From Paracoccus isoporae (GTDB lineage: Bacteria > Pseudomonadota > Alphaproteobacteria > Rhodobacterales > Rhodobacteraceae): DNA of 64,000 nucleotides. Positions within the stretch are counted from its first letter, which is position 1. Every line of letters starts with the position of its first letter. Both the position numbers and the translations under genes were made by a program. The DNA is taken from the NCBI RefSeq assembly GCF_900101865.1, contig NZ_FNAH01000004.1, forward strand, positions 207,092 through 271,091. The letters are read 5' to 3'. Shown piece by piece: positions 19,950 through 28,169 of the stretch. The notes under the pieces were generated by a model. The model saw only the letters and a program-made list of their open reading frames with translations. It made no database searches and was not told the origin of the DNA.

Positions 19950-21005
19950 ATGTCCCTGATGCGCTCCACCGCGATGATCGCGGCCCTCGCCACCCCCGCC
20001 CTCACCCTGCCTGCACATGCCGCCGATCCCGAACTGACCGTCTTCGACTGGGCGGGATTCGAGGAGCCGGTGATCTTCCAGCCCTATATCGACCAGCATG
20101 GCGACAGCCCGACCTTCGCGTTCTACGGCGATGATGACGAGGCATTCCAGAAGATCGCCTCGGGCTTTCAGGCCGATGTCGTCCATCCCTGCAGCCAGAT
20201 GGTGTCGAAATACCGCGATGCCGGGCTGATCGAGCCCTGGGACACCGCGCGGATCGACAGTTTCGACGATCTCGACCCGGTGCTGATGGACAGCGAGACG
20301 ATCCGGGACGATGAAGGCGTCTGGTTCATCCCCACCGATTGGGGCGCCACCGCCATCGCATATAACACCGAGGAGGTGCCGGAGGAGGACGTGGCCAGCC
20401 TCGACGTGTTCACCAACCCCGATTACGCCGGCCGCACCTCGCTGCCCGACAGCGCCGATGATGTCTGGGCGCTCGCCTATCTGGCGACCGGCGTGACCGA
20501 CTGGACCGATGTCTCGGACGAACAGTTCCAGGCCGCCGCCGACTGGCTGCGCGAGGCGCATCAGAATGTTGCGGCCTACTGGTCCGACCCGTCCGAACAG
20601 GCCCAGCTCATGGCCTCGGGCCAGGTCGATGTGGCCTGGTCCTGGAATGACGGCGTGGTCTATCTGCAAGAGGATGACTACCCGGTCGGCTTCCAGCGCG
20701 AGGCCGAGGAAGGCTCCTCCAGCTTCATCTGCGGTTTCGTCAACATGAAGGACGGGCTGGGCAGCGAAGACAAGGTCTATGACTTCATCAACGCCTGGCT
20801 CGCCCCGGAATCCGCCAAGGGCTTGCTCGATACGATCGGTTACGGCCATTCCAACCTCAAGGGGATGGAGCTGATCCAGGACGAACCCGCCGTGCAGGAC
20901 GGTCTGGGCCCGATCGACGCCCCCCTGCTGGCCCAGGTCCCCAACGATCCCCAGCAGCGCGAGCGCCAGCTGGCCGAGTTCGAAAAGATCAAGGCCGGGT
21001 TCTGA
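19950..21005 (+). CDS. Periplasmic extracellular solute-binding protein, PotD-like
   Basis: A 351-aa ABC-transporter binding protein with a signal peptide (MIAALATPALTLPAHAAD). The mature start is ELTVFDWAGFEEPVIFQPYIDQ. The pattern DVVHPCSQMVSKYRDAGLIEPWD, WGATAIAYN and AWSWNDGVVYLQ matches spermidine/putrescine-type (PotD/PotF) binding proteins. Transporter genes are not adjacent, so the permease partner is unknown. The ATG at 19950 lies ten bases after GGAAGG; an in-frame ATG at 19959 is possible. A weak terminator follows. Confidence 0.85.
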   Translation: MSLMRSTAMIAALATPALTLPAHAADPELTVFDWAGFEEPVIFQPYIDQHGDSPTFAFYGDDDEAFQKIASGFQADVVHPCSQMVSKYRDAGLIEPWDTARIDSFDDLDPVLMDSETIRDDEGVWFIPTDWGATAIAYNTEEVPEEDVASLDVFTNPDYAGRTSLPDSADDVWALAYLATGVTDWTDVSDEQFQAAADWLREAHQNVAAYWSDPSEQAQLMASGQVDVAWSWNDGVVYLQEDDYPVGFQREAEEGSSSFICGFVNMKDGLGSEDKVYDFINAWLAPESAKGLLDTIGYGHSNLKGMELIQDEPAVQDGLGPIDAPLLAQVPNDPQQRERQLAEFEKIKAGF

Positions 21006-21349
21006 TCCCCGCGCGATCCGATTCTGAACCGGAGGGGCCGCGCATGACGCGGCCCTTCTAACTTGTCGGGCGGCTTAGCTGGATCGGCGTTGCCGGAACA
21101 TATGGGACAGGCATGACGCAATGCGGAGGGCTGGTGCTCGGAACGGAGCGTCTGCCGGGTTAGATGCAGAACCGGCGCGACTTTGGGCGGGGGACGCGTG
21201 CCTGCCGATGGCGCGACAGGCAGGCTAGCGGTTATCTTTCGATATCATCGCGCGGTGGCCCGTAAGCCCCGGCCAAGAACACACCCACCTGCCATGCCGA
21301 TCCGGCACCACAGCCGAGCCGGGAAAGCACGCGCGCGCTTCGCCGGCGC
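21006..21349. other. Intergenic region after the solute-binding protein gene
   Basis: Apart from the hairpin terminator at 21035-21058, I see no gene, tRNA or repeat in this 344-bp stretch. Short open frames on both strands lack ribosome binding sites. Confidence 0.5.
21035..21058 (+). terminator. Probable terminator of the solute-binding protein gene
   Basis: Perfect 8-bp stem GGGCCGCG/CGCGGCCC with a 5-base loop, followed by only TTCT. It is a strong stem with a poor T-tract. Confidence 0.5.
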
Positions 21350-21958
21350 TCAGTTCAGAGGAATCGCGTTCCCGTCCTTTCCCTGCTGATACGCCGCCGA
21401 CAGGCGGTCATACTCCGCCCGGATCACATCGGCCCGATCCCGCAGGACCGCCTGCGCATCCGCATCGGCACCCGCAATCACCTCGGCCACCGAGCGCGCC
21501 CTCCAATAAGCGTTCTCGCGCCGATAGCCGCCGGGATCGAGCGTGAAGACCTCCTTGAGGATCATCAGGTCATGCGGGATGGCGAAGCTGTCGCGGCTGT
21601 CCTCATGGGTGAAGAAATCGAAGAAATTGCCGAACCCCGCCCAGGTGATGGCCGACAGGCACATCGGGCAGGGCTCATGCGTGGTCAGGAAGATCAGATC
21701 TTCGGGCGGAGGCATGTCACGGCGCTCGTGATAGCGTTTGAGCAGATGCACCTCGCCATGCCAGAGCGGGTTCTCGGTCTCGTTATTCGTCTCGGCCAGC
21801 ACCACCGCCCCGTCGGATTTGCGCAAGAGCGCCGCGCCGAAGATCTTGTTGCCCGCCGCCACGCCCTTGCGGGTCAGCGGCAGGATGTGATCCTCGATCG
21901 CCGCCATCAGTGCTGCGGCCAGTTGCGTGTCGTCCATCCCGATCCCGTCCGCCATCAT
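21350..21958 (-). CDS. Nucleoside deaminase family protein
   Basis: A protein of about 202 aa with the zinc-dependent cytidine/deoxycytidylate deaminase signature: the first ligand and catalytic Glu in WHGEVHLL and the second pair in HEPCPMCLSAITWAGFG. The rest differs from TadA (which has HAE) and from riboflavin deaminases, so the substrate is unassigned; a base or nucleoside is likely. The start is uncertain: tandem ATGs at 21958 and 21955 have no clear ribosome binding site, and another ATG is at 21937. It is divergent from ssrA, with 11-bp array B between them. Confidence 0.75.
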   Translation of the reverse strand: MMADGIGMDDTQLAAALMAAIEDHILPLTRKGVAAGNKIFGAALLRKSDGAVVLAETNNETENPLWHGEVHLLKRYHERRDMPPPEDLIFLTTHEPCPMCLSAITWAGFGNFFDFFTHEDSRDSFAIPHDLMILKEVFTLDPGGYRRENAYWRARSVAEVIAGADADAQAVLRDRADVIRAEYDRLSAAYQQGKDGNAIPLN

Positions 21959-21984
21959 CGCCCCGCGCGGTTGCTGCTTGCCGT

Positions 21985-22039
21985 CTGCACACCCTGTGTA
22001 CGCGCGGTGTACACCCGGTGTACAGGCTGTGCGCCCTTG
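21985..22039. repeat. 11-bp phased GTGTAC array, copy B, abutting the ssrA promoter
   Basis: Five units begin at 21985, 21996, 22007, 22018 and 22029, 11 bases apart, with heads CTGCAC, GTGTAC, GTGTAC, GTGTAC and GTGCGC. The last unit runs into the ssrA -35 hexamer at 22037-22042. The array fills the space between the divergent deaminase and ssrA genes. Confidence 0.85.
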
Positions 22040-22065
22040 CAGCCTGCCCCCGCGCCCCCTATATT
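22037..22065 (+). promoter_or_regulatory. Promoter of ssrA (tmRNA)
   Basis: TTGCAG (22037-22042), a 17-base spacer and TATATT (22060-22065). The predicted start near 22072 coincides with the first strand of a 7-bp hairpin of the acceptor RNA. Confidence 0.65.
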
Positions 22066-22071
22066 CGTTCC

Positions 22072-22375
22072 GTCCGGGTTCGCCCGGACTATGGACATAA
22101 ACGCGCTCGTAATAAGCGGATCGGACCCGGGGGCGGTACCCGGCGGCTCCACCATCATTCGCCTTCGTTGGGGGGATATGGGGCCGAAACAGGATCGACG
22201 AACGTCTAAAAGGGTTTGCTTTGTCCCGGTGAGCGACCACCGTTATCGGTGCAAATTGTACAGTTGCCAACGACAACCGTGCTCCGGTGGCTCTGGCTGC
22301 GTAAGCAGCTCGGGTAACCGAAACCTAACTCCTTGCGCCTAGCAGCGTAAGGCGGGGCCCGCAGGAGCCTTGCAA
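22072..22375 (+). ncRNA. ssrA: Circularly permuted two-piece tmRNA
   Basis: Rescues stalled ribosomes and tags the nascent protein for proteolysis. The gene is permuted as in alphaproteobacteria. The acceptor piece comes first: hairpin GTCCGGG-TTCG-CCCGGAC at 22072-22089, 3' end CGGCTCC plus ACCA ending at 22154. After a removed spacer, the coding piece begins with GGGGCCGAAACAGGATCGACG at 22180-22200. GGGGCCG pairs with CGGCTCC to form the tRNA-like acceptor stem with one G-U pair. The tag frame (22266-22304) encodes ANDNRAPVALAA then TAA, with a GCTGC/GCAGC hairpin around the stop. The 3' end is approximate. Confidence 0.92.
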
Positions 22376-22407
22376 CAGAATCCTGCACTTTCAACCCCTT
22401 GCCTGCG

Positions 22408-23631
22408 CTACTTGATCTCATGATCGCGGTCCGCCATCTGGATGATCCCTGGCGCCCAGATCCCGTGCAGCACCACCGAGATCAGCACGATCAGCCCGCT
22501 CACCGCCCAGAGTTCGCGGCCCAGCTCGATCTCGAACGGCGCGTTGTTGAGCGCGTAGGACAGGTAGTAGAACGTCCCGATCCCGCGGATCCCCAGCACC
22601 GAGATCGCGACACGCTGCCGATGCGGCAGATCGCTGCCGATCAGCCCGATCCAGCCGGCCAGCGGGCGGATCACGGTGATCACCAGCACGGCCAGGATCA
22701 CCAGCTCCGGGCTCAGATGCGCCAGCAATCCCTGCGCCACCGCCACCCCCAGCATCAGCAGCAGCAGGGCCAGGAAGATCATCTCGATCTCCTCGCCGAA
22801 ATCATGCAGGGTGACGTGGTAGTCATGCTCGCGTTCGAAATCGCGAAAGGTCAGCGCGGCGACGAAGACCGCCAGAAACCCGTAGCCCTGCGCCAGTTCG
22901 CACAGCCCGTAGGCGCTCAGCGTCAGCGACAGCGCGACGAAGCCCTGCGCGCCCCGGCCCGGATCGACCAGCAGGAACACCAGCCGCGCCATGACCGCGC
23001 CGACCAGCAAGCCCATCCCCACCCCGCAGGCAATCTTCCACAGCACCGACACGCTGAGCCATTCCAGCAGCATCGCCTGGCTGAACCCGTCCTGGGCCAA
23101 GAAGATCGCGAAATAGACGAAGGGAAAGGCCAGCCCGTCATTCAGCCCGGCCTCGCTGGTGAGCGCAAAGCGGGTCTCGGGTTCATTTCCCTCACGCGGC
23201 TTGCCGACCTGGACGCTGGCGGCCAGCACCGGATCGGTGGGTGCGATCGCCGCACCCAGCAGCAGCGCCGCCGCCAGAGGAAGCCCGGCCAGCCACAGCC
23301 CCCCGAGCGCCACCATCGCGATCGACAGCGGCATGGTCAGGGCCAGCAGGCGCCAGGTCGTGCCCCATTCGCGCCAGCCGATGCGGCGGTCGATCTTCAG
23401 CCCGGCCCCGGTCAGCGACATGATGACGGCGAACTCGGTCAGCTTCTCGATGAACACCCCCATCGAGATCACGTCGAGCTGCGGAAATTTCGGCAGGAAC
23501 ACCGGCAGGACCAGCCCCGCCGCCACCAGCACCATCGGCAGCGACAGGGGCAGTTTGCGCAGGAAATGCGGCAGGATGGCCGCGGCCAGTGTCAGCCCGC
23601 CCAGCAATGTCAGGAACAACTCGTAATTCAT
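22408..23631 (-). CDS. Cation:proton antiporter, CPA1/NhaP type
   Basis: A 407-aa inner-membrane protein with about 12 hydrophobic segments. It has the CPA1 signatures IAPTDPVLAASVQVG, with the paired Thr-Asp of the unwound helix, and SEAGLNDGLAFPFV with the ion-binding Asp. It probably exchanges Na+ or K+ for H+. The start at 23631 has GGAGG four to five bases upstream; the frame is open further but without family sequence. It converges on ssrA and is divergent from sspB. Confidence 0.88.
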   Translation of the reverse strand: MNYELFLTLLGGLTLAAAILPHFLRKLPLSLPMVLVAAGLVLPVFLPKFPQLDVISMGVFIEKLTEFAVIMSLTGAGLKIDRRIGWREWGTTWRLLALTMPLSIAMVALGGLWLAGLPLAAALLLGAAIAPTDPVLAASVQVGKPREGNEPETRFALTSEAGLNDGLAFPFVYFAIFLAQDGFSQAMLLEWLSVSVLWKIACGVGMGLLVGAVMARLVFLLVDPGRGAQGFVALSLTLSAYGLCELAQGYGFLAVFVAALTFRDFEREHDYHVTLHDFGEEIEMIFLALLLLMLGVAVAQGLLAHLSPELVILAVLVITVIRPLAGWIGLIGSDLPHRQRVAISVLGIRGIGTFYYLSYALNNAPFEIELGRELWAVSGLIVLISVVLHGIWAPGIIQMADRDHEIK

Positions 23632-23767
23632 GCATCCTCCGCGCTCCGGTCGCAGCGGCTCTGCGCCGGATGCCCACACTCGCCCCCTTTTCATGCCGGG
23701 TTCAATCCCTATACTCGGCCCAATCGCGGCAGGCTTGCCGGGGGCAGAAGCGGCGGAAGGAAACGCA

Positions 23768-24244
23768 ATGACGCGGGCAATCGACTATGGCGGCATGATG
23801 CATCGCGCAATGCAGGGCCTGATTGCCGAGGTGCTGGGCGACGTGGCGCGCAACGGTCTGCCGGGCGAGCATCATTTCTTCATCACCTTCGACACGCGCG
23901 AGGACGGGGTGGAGATCGCCGACTGGCTGCGCGAACGCTACCCCTCCGAGATGACCATCGTGATCCAGCACTGGTACGAGGATCTGCAGATCAACCCGGA
24001 CGGGTTCGAGATCACGCTGAATTTCGGCAACTCGCCCGAGCGGCTGATCGTGCCCTTCGACGCGCTGCGCACCTTCGTCGATCCCTCGGTGGAGTTCGGT
24101 CTGCGCTTCGACACGCATGACAGCGACGACGCCGATGTGGAAGGCGAGGACGAGCTGGAACTGGCCGAGATCGCCGAGGAGGCGGACGGGCCCGGCGACG
24201 CCAAGGGCGGCGAGGTCGTCAGCCTCGACAAATGGCGCAAATAG
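23768..24244 (+). CDS. sspB: ClpXP adaptor SspB, alpha type
   Basis: Binds the ssrA tag on rescued polypeptides and delivers them to ClpXP. The 158-aa protein has the SspB fold region (HHFFITFDTREDGVEIADWL, MTIVIQHWYEDL, FEITLNFGNSPERLIVPFDAL). An acidic linker (about 118-145) follows, and the C-terminal ClpX-docking tail is GEVVSLDKWRK. It resembles Caulobacter-type SspB more than the E. coli protein. The ATG at 23768 follows GGAAGGAAA. It lies about 1.4 kb from ssrA, which encodes the tag it recognises. Confidence 0.92.
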   Translation: MTRAIDYGGMMHRAMQGLIAEVLGDVARNGLPGEHHFFITFDTREDGVEIADWLRERYPSEMTIVIQHWYEDLQINPDGFEITLNFGNSPERLIVPFDALRTFVDPSVEFGLRFDTHDSDDADVEGEDELELAEIAEEADGPGDAKGGEVVSLDKWRK

Positions 24245-24324
24245 GGGCGGCATACCATCGCATACTGATTGCGAATCCCGCCCCCGGCCGCTAAAACCCC
24301 CGCAAATTGGCGAGGGAGCCGCAT

Positions 24325-25719
24325 ATGACCAACACCCGCACCGAAACCGACAGCTTCGGCCCGCTGGAGGTTGACGCCTCCAAATACTGGGGCGCGCAGA
24401 CACAGCGCTCGATCCGCAACTTCCCCATCGGCTGGGAGACCCAGCCCACGGCCATCATCCGCGCGCTCGGCGTCATCAAGCAGGCCGCCGCCGAGGTGAA
24501 CATGGCCAGCGGCAAGCTGGATGCACGGCTTGGCAAGGCGATGGTGCAGGCGGCGGGCGAGGTCGTTGCCGGCAAGTTCGACGACAATTTCCCGCTGGTC
24601 GTGTGGCAGACCGGATCGGGGACGCAGTCGAACATGAACGCGAACGAGGTCGTCTCGAACCGCGCCATCGAGATCCTGGGCGGAGAGATGGGATCGAAAG
24701 ACCCCGTGCACCCGAACGATCACTGCAATATGGGCCAGTCCTCGAACGACACCTTTCCGACCGCGATGCATGTCGCCATCGGCATGCAGGCCCGCGACGT
24801 GCTGCTGCCGGGGCTGGAGAAGCTGGCCGCGGCGCTTGAGGCCAAGTCCGACGAGTTCAAGGACATCATCAAGATCGGCCGCACCCATACCCAGGACGCA
24901 ACACCGCTGACCCTGGGCCAGGAATTCGGCGGCTATGCCCATCAGGTCCGCATGGGGATCGAACGGGTCAAGATGTGCCTGCCGCAGATCTACGAATTGG
25001 CGCAGGGCGGCACGGCGGTCGGCACCGGGCTGAACACCTCGAAAGGCTGGGACACGGCAATTGCCGCCAAGATCGCCGAGATCACCGATCTGCCTTTCGT
25101 CACCGCGCCGAACAAGTTCGAGGCTCTGGCCGCCCATGACGCGATGGTGTTCTTTTCGGGCGCGCTGAAAACCGTCGCGGCCAGCCTGTTCAAGATCGCC
25201 AATGATCTGCGGCTGCTGGGGTCCGGCCCCCGCTCGGGTCTGGGCGAACTGATCCTGCCGGAGAATGAGCCGGGCTCCTCCATCATGCCGGGCAAGGTCA
25301 ACCCGACCCAGGCCGAGGCGCTGACCATGGTCTGCGCGCAGGTGATGGGCAATGACGCGGCGGTCGGCTTCGCCGGGTCGCAGGGGCATTTCGAGCTGAA
25401 CGTCTACAACCCGATGATGTCCTATAACGTGCTGCAATCCATGCAGCTTCTCGGCGATGCGGCGTCGAGCTTTACCGACAACATGGTCGTGGGCACCGAG
25501 GCCAATGTCGAGCGGATCGAGAAGCTGATGAAGGAATCGCTGATGCTGGTGACGGCCCTGGCGCCGACCATCGGCTACGACAACGCGACCAAGGTGGCCA
25601 AGACCGCGCATAAAAACGGCACGACATTGCGCGAGGAGGCCGTGGGGCTGGGCTTCGTGACCGATGAAGAGTTCGACAAGATTGTCCGGCCGGAGAAGAT
25701 GATCGGTCCTTCGGACTGA
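24325..25719 (+). CDS. fumC: Fumarate hydratase, class II
   Basis: Converts fumarate and malate in the TCA cycle without an iron-sulfur cluster. The 464-aa protein has the superfamily signature [13 protein letters not shown] (near residue 315) with the catalytic Ser. It also has [14 protein letters not shown] near 100, the [14 protein letters not shown] block and [17 protein letters not shown]. The start follows GAGGGAG. A terminator follows directly. Downstream small genes (DUF4169, ribbon-helix-helix) are separated from it by an AT-rich stretch. Confidence 0.96.
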   Translation: MTNTRTETDSFGPLEVDASKYWGAQTQRSIRNFPIGWETQPTAIIRALGVIKQAAAEVNMASGKLDARLGKAMVQAAGEVVAGKFDDNFPLVVWQTGSGTQSNMNANEVVSNRAIEILGGEMGSKDPVHPNDHCNMGQSSNDTFPTAMHVAIGMQARDVLLPGLEKLAAALEAKSDEFKDIIKIGRTHTQDATPLTLGQEFGGYAHQVRMGIERVKMCLPQIYELAQGGTAVGTGLNTSKGWDTAIAAKIAEITDLPFVTAPNKFEALAAHDAMVFFSGALKTVAASLFKIANDLRLLGSGPRSGLGELILPENEPGSSIMPGKVNPTQAEALTMVCAQVMGNDAAVGFAGSQGHFELNVYNPMMSYNVLQSMQLLGDAASSFTDNMVVGTEANVERIEKLMKESLMLVTALAPTIGYDNATKVAKTAHKNGTTLREEAVGLGFVTDEEFDKIVRPEKMIGPSD

Positions 25720-25742
25720 TCCGATGGATAGTTAATGAGGAA

Positions 25743-25769
25743 GGCGCATCCTGACGGACGCGCCTTTTT
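25743..25769 (+). terminator. Rho-independent terminator of fumC
   Basis: Stem GGCGC plus inner TCC/GGA around a TGAC loop, closing with GCGCC and followed by TTTTT, 24 bases after the fumC stop. Confidence 0.75.
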
Positions 25770-25996
25770 CAATTCCCCGACCTCTCCCTTCTGGACCTCA
25801 CAGAGGGCAGCGTCCGACCGCGGGCTGCCGCTGCCGGCCTTTCAGTCTGCCACTTTATCGCGCATCCCCGCCGTGCATCCGTTCAGCGCGGACCGGCGAA
25901 GAAGCGGCCGCCCATGGGGCGGTCGGCCGCTGCCCGGCGGCGCTATGCGCCTTGATTCCGGGCGGATGTGAGATTCAATATTGTCTTTCGGTAGAA

Positions 25997-26230
25997 CTAC
26001 TTATCGCCCGCCATATCGTCTAGGTTGTTGGACTTCTGGCTGTCTGGGTTTGTCCGCAGATGCGGCTTGGCATTCCGGCGATGAACCGAATGGGCATTCT
26101 CAATTTCCCCTCGGTCCGCCATTTCCATGGCTTTTTTCACAGGGGTAAACCGCTGATTGCCCTCAAGTTTAACATGGGTGATGTCGCCCTCGGAATCCGC
26201 ACGAGCGTCGATAACTTTACGTGATGCCAT
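25997..26230 (-). CDS. Small DUF3892-like protein
   Basis: A 77-aa protein: residues 10-30 read ADSEGDITHVKLEGNQRFTPV and the C-terminal part includes LRTNPDSQKSNNLDDM. The spacing of ITHV, the central VKKAMEMADRG helix and the NNLDDM ending matches DUF3892, small proteins of unknown function. GAGGA lies eight bases before the ATG at 26230. The gene and its flanks (25970-26340) are noticeably more AT-rich than the surroundings, hinting at horizontal acquisition. Confidence 0.65.
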   Translation of the reverse strand: MASRKVIDARADSEGDITHVKLEGNQRFTPVKKAMEMADRGEIENAHSVHRRNAKPHLRTNPDSQKSNNLDDMAGDK

Positions 26231-26367
26231 CCTTTAGTTCCTCATTTGTATTATTTTTGTTCGTATATTGTTTTTGACTTTAAATCAACGGTATCATAAG
26301 ACTGGACTGAGGCGGGCGGCTCGATGCATCAAGCTACAAAATCGATCAACTTAGCTATCCGGCCTGC

Positions 26368-26544
26368 ATGACCCAAATCACCAACCTCAACCGCGTCCGC
26401 AAGCAGAAATCCCTCGAGGCAGCCCGCAAGCAGGCCGACGCCAACGCGGTGAAGTTCGGGCGGACGAAGGCACAGAAAGCGGTGGAGAAAGCCGACAAGG
26501 ACCGCGCGGCACAGCATCTCGACGGGCGCAAGCGTGACGATTGA
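26368..26544 (+). CDS. DUF4169 family small basic protein
   Basis: A 58-aa, highly charged protein beginning MTQITNLNRVRKQK with the repeated Ala/Lys pattern KFGRTKAQKAVEKADKDRA, matching DUF4169, a short alphaproteobacterial family of unknown role. The last 11 bases overlap the start of the ribbon-helix-helix gene, so the two are translationally linked. The pair is common downstream of fumC in this bacterial group. Confidence 0.7.
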   Translation: MTQITNLNRVRKQKSLEAARKQADANAVKFGRTKAQKAVEKADKDRAAQHLDGRKRDD

Positions 26545-26773
26545 TCTGCCTCCGATGGAAACCCCGTCAAAGCGGTCTCTGACGATTGACGGGCACCGCA
26601 CCTCGGTCAGCCTGGAGAATGCGTTCTGGCGGGCGCTCGGGCGGATCGCGAAGGCACGCGGCAGCACGCGGGCCGCTCTGATCGCGGAGATTGACCATGC
26701 GCGGCCGCCTGATGTGGGGCTCGCCACGGCGTGCCGCCTGTTCGTGCTGGCAGAAACCGAACGCAGCGGGTAA
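26534..26773 (+). CDS. Ribbon-helix-helix domain protein
   Basis: A 79-aa protein with a ribbon-helix-helix DNA-binding domain. The strand SLTIDGHRTSVSLENAFW is followed by helices ALGRIAKARGSTRAALIAEID and ATACRLFVLAETERS. It resembles the RHH_4 family. It probably starts at GTG 26534, overlapping DUF4169 by 11 bases; ATG at 26555 is an alternative. It could regulate its own small operon, but no operator is evident. It lies 28 bases before purB. Confidence 0.7.
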   Translation: MTIDLPPMETPSKRSLTIDGHRTSVSLENAFWRALGRIAKARGSTRAALIAEIDHARPPDVGLATACRLFVLAETERSG

Positions 26774-26801
26774 AGCACGGGGCCAAAGACAGGAGGCCCC
26801 G

Positions 26802-28112
26802 ATGATCCCCCGCTATGCCCGCCCCGAAATGACCGCCATCTGGTCGCCGGAAACCAAGTTCCGCATATGGTACGAGATCGAAGCCCATGCCTGCGACGCG
26901 CAGGCCGATCTGGGCGTGATCCCACGCGAGAATGCCGAAGCCGTCTGGAAGGCGCAGCATGTCGAATTCGACGTCGCCCGCATCGACGAGATCGAGGCCG
27001 TCACCAAGCATGACGTGATCGCTTTCCTCACCCATCTGGCCGAGCATATCGGCAGCGAGGAGGCGCGCTTCGTTCATCAGGGCATGACCTCGTCGGATGT
27101 GCTCGACACCACGCTGAATGTCCAGCTTGTCCGCGCCGCAGATATTCTGCTGGCCGATATGGACAAGCTGCTGGCGGCGCTGAAAAAGAGGGCGATGGAA
27201 CACAAGGACACGGTGCGGATCGGGCGCAGCCACGGCATCCATGCCGAGCCCACCACGATGGGGCTGACCTTCGCGCGCTTCTACGCCGAGATGGACCGCA
27301 ACAAGACGCGGCTGGAAGCCGCTCGTGAGGAAGTGGCAACCGGCGCGATCTCTGGCGCAATCGGCACGTTTGCCAATATCGACCCGGCGGTCGAGGAACA
27401 TGTCTGCGCGAAGATGGGCCTGCGCCCCGAGCCGATCAGCACGCAGGTGATCCCCCGCGACCGCCATGCGATGTTCTTCGCCACTTTGGGCGTCATCGCG
27501 TCCAGCATCGAGAATATCGCCATCGAGATTCGGCACATGCAGCGGACGGAGGTGCTGGAGGCCGAGGAGTTCTTCTCGCCCGGCCAGAAAGGCTCATCGG
27601 CCATGCCGCATAAGCGCAACCCGGTGCTGACCGAGAACCTGACGGGCCTCGCCCGGCTGGTGCGCATGGCGGTGATCCCGGCGATGGAGAATGTGGCGCT
27701 GTGGCATGAGCGCGATATTTCTCACAGCTCTGTGGAGCGGGGCATTGCGCCGGACGCGACGATCACGCTGGATTTTGCGCTCAACCGTCTGGCCGGGGTG
27801 GTCGAGAAGCTGGTGATCTATCCCGAGAACATGCTGGCCAACATGAACCGGTTCAAGGGTCTGGTCATGTCGCAGCGCGTGTTGCTGGCGCTGACCCAGG
27901 CCGGAGTATCGCGGGAGGATGCTTACCGGCTGGTGCAGCGCAATGCGATGAAGGTCTGGGAGCACGGCAAGGATTTCCGGGAAGAACTTCTGGCCGACCC
28001 CGAGGTGACGGCGGCGCTGAGCCCGGCCGAGATCGAGGAGAAATTCGACCTCGGCTATCACACCAAGCATGTCGACACGATCTTTGCGCGGGTGTTCGGA
28101 GAGGCCGCCTAA
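26802..28112 (+). CDS. purB: Adenylosuccinate lyase
   Basis: Removes fumarate from SAICAR and from adenylosuccinate in purine synthesis. The 436-aa protein carries the fumarase/aspartase-superfamily signature GSSAMPHKRNPVLTENL (near 265) and the catalytic His region GRSHGIHAEPTTMG, plus TSSDVLDTTLNVQL. The ATG at 26802 follows AGGAGG. The superfamily relative fumC lies 1 kb upstream, so it was checked separately: the SSAMPHKRNP variant is specific to PurB. Confidence 0.96.
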   Translation: MIPRYARPEMTAIWSPETKFRIWYEIEAHACDAQADLGVIPRENAEAVWKAQHVEFDVARIDEIEAVTKHDVIAFLTHLAEHIGSEEARFVHQGMTSSDVLDTTLNVQLVRAADILLADMDKLLAALKKRAMEHKDTVRIGRSHGIHAEPTTMGLTFARFYAEMDRNKTRLEAAREEVATGAISGAIGTFANIDPAVEEHVCAKMGLRPEPISTQVIPRDRHAMFFATLGVIASSIENIAIEIRHMQRTEVLEAEEFFSPGQKGSSAMPHKRNPVLTENLTGLARLVRMAVIPAMENVALWHERDISHSSVERGIAPDATITLDFALNRLAGVVEKLVIYPENMLANMNRFKGLVMSQRVLLALTQAGVSREDAYRLVQRNAMKVWEHGKDFREELLADPEVTAALSPAEIEEKFDLGYHTKHVDTIFARVFGEAA

Positions 28113-28169
28113 CCCGCATTTAAGCAATCGCTGCCATGTTGGACCTCGCGAATCATGCGGGGTCGATGG

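Noticed and set aside
21960..22276. N-terminal extension of the deaminase frame through array B and ssrA
   Set aside because: It would translate the tmRNA acceptor region antisense and the repeat array; the deaminase family starts near residue 107 of that frame.
25770..25996. Possible small gene or structured RNA between the fumC terminator and the DUF3892-like gene
   Set aside because: No ribosome binding site, no conserved motif and no stable composite fold could be identified by eye.
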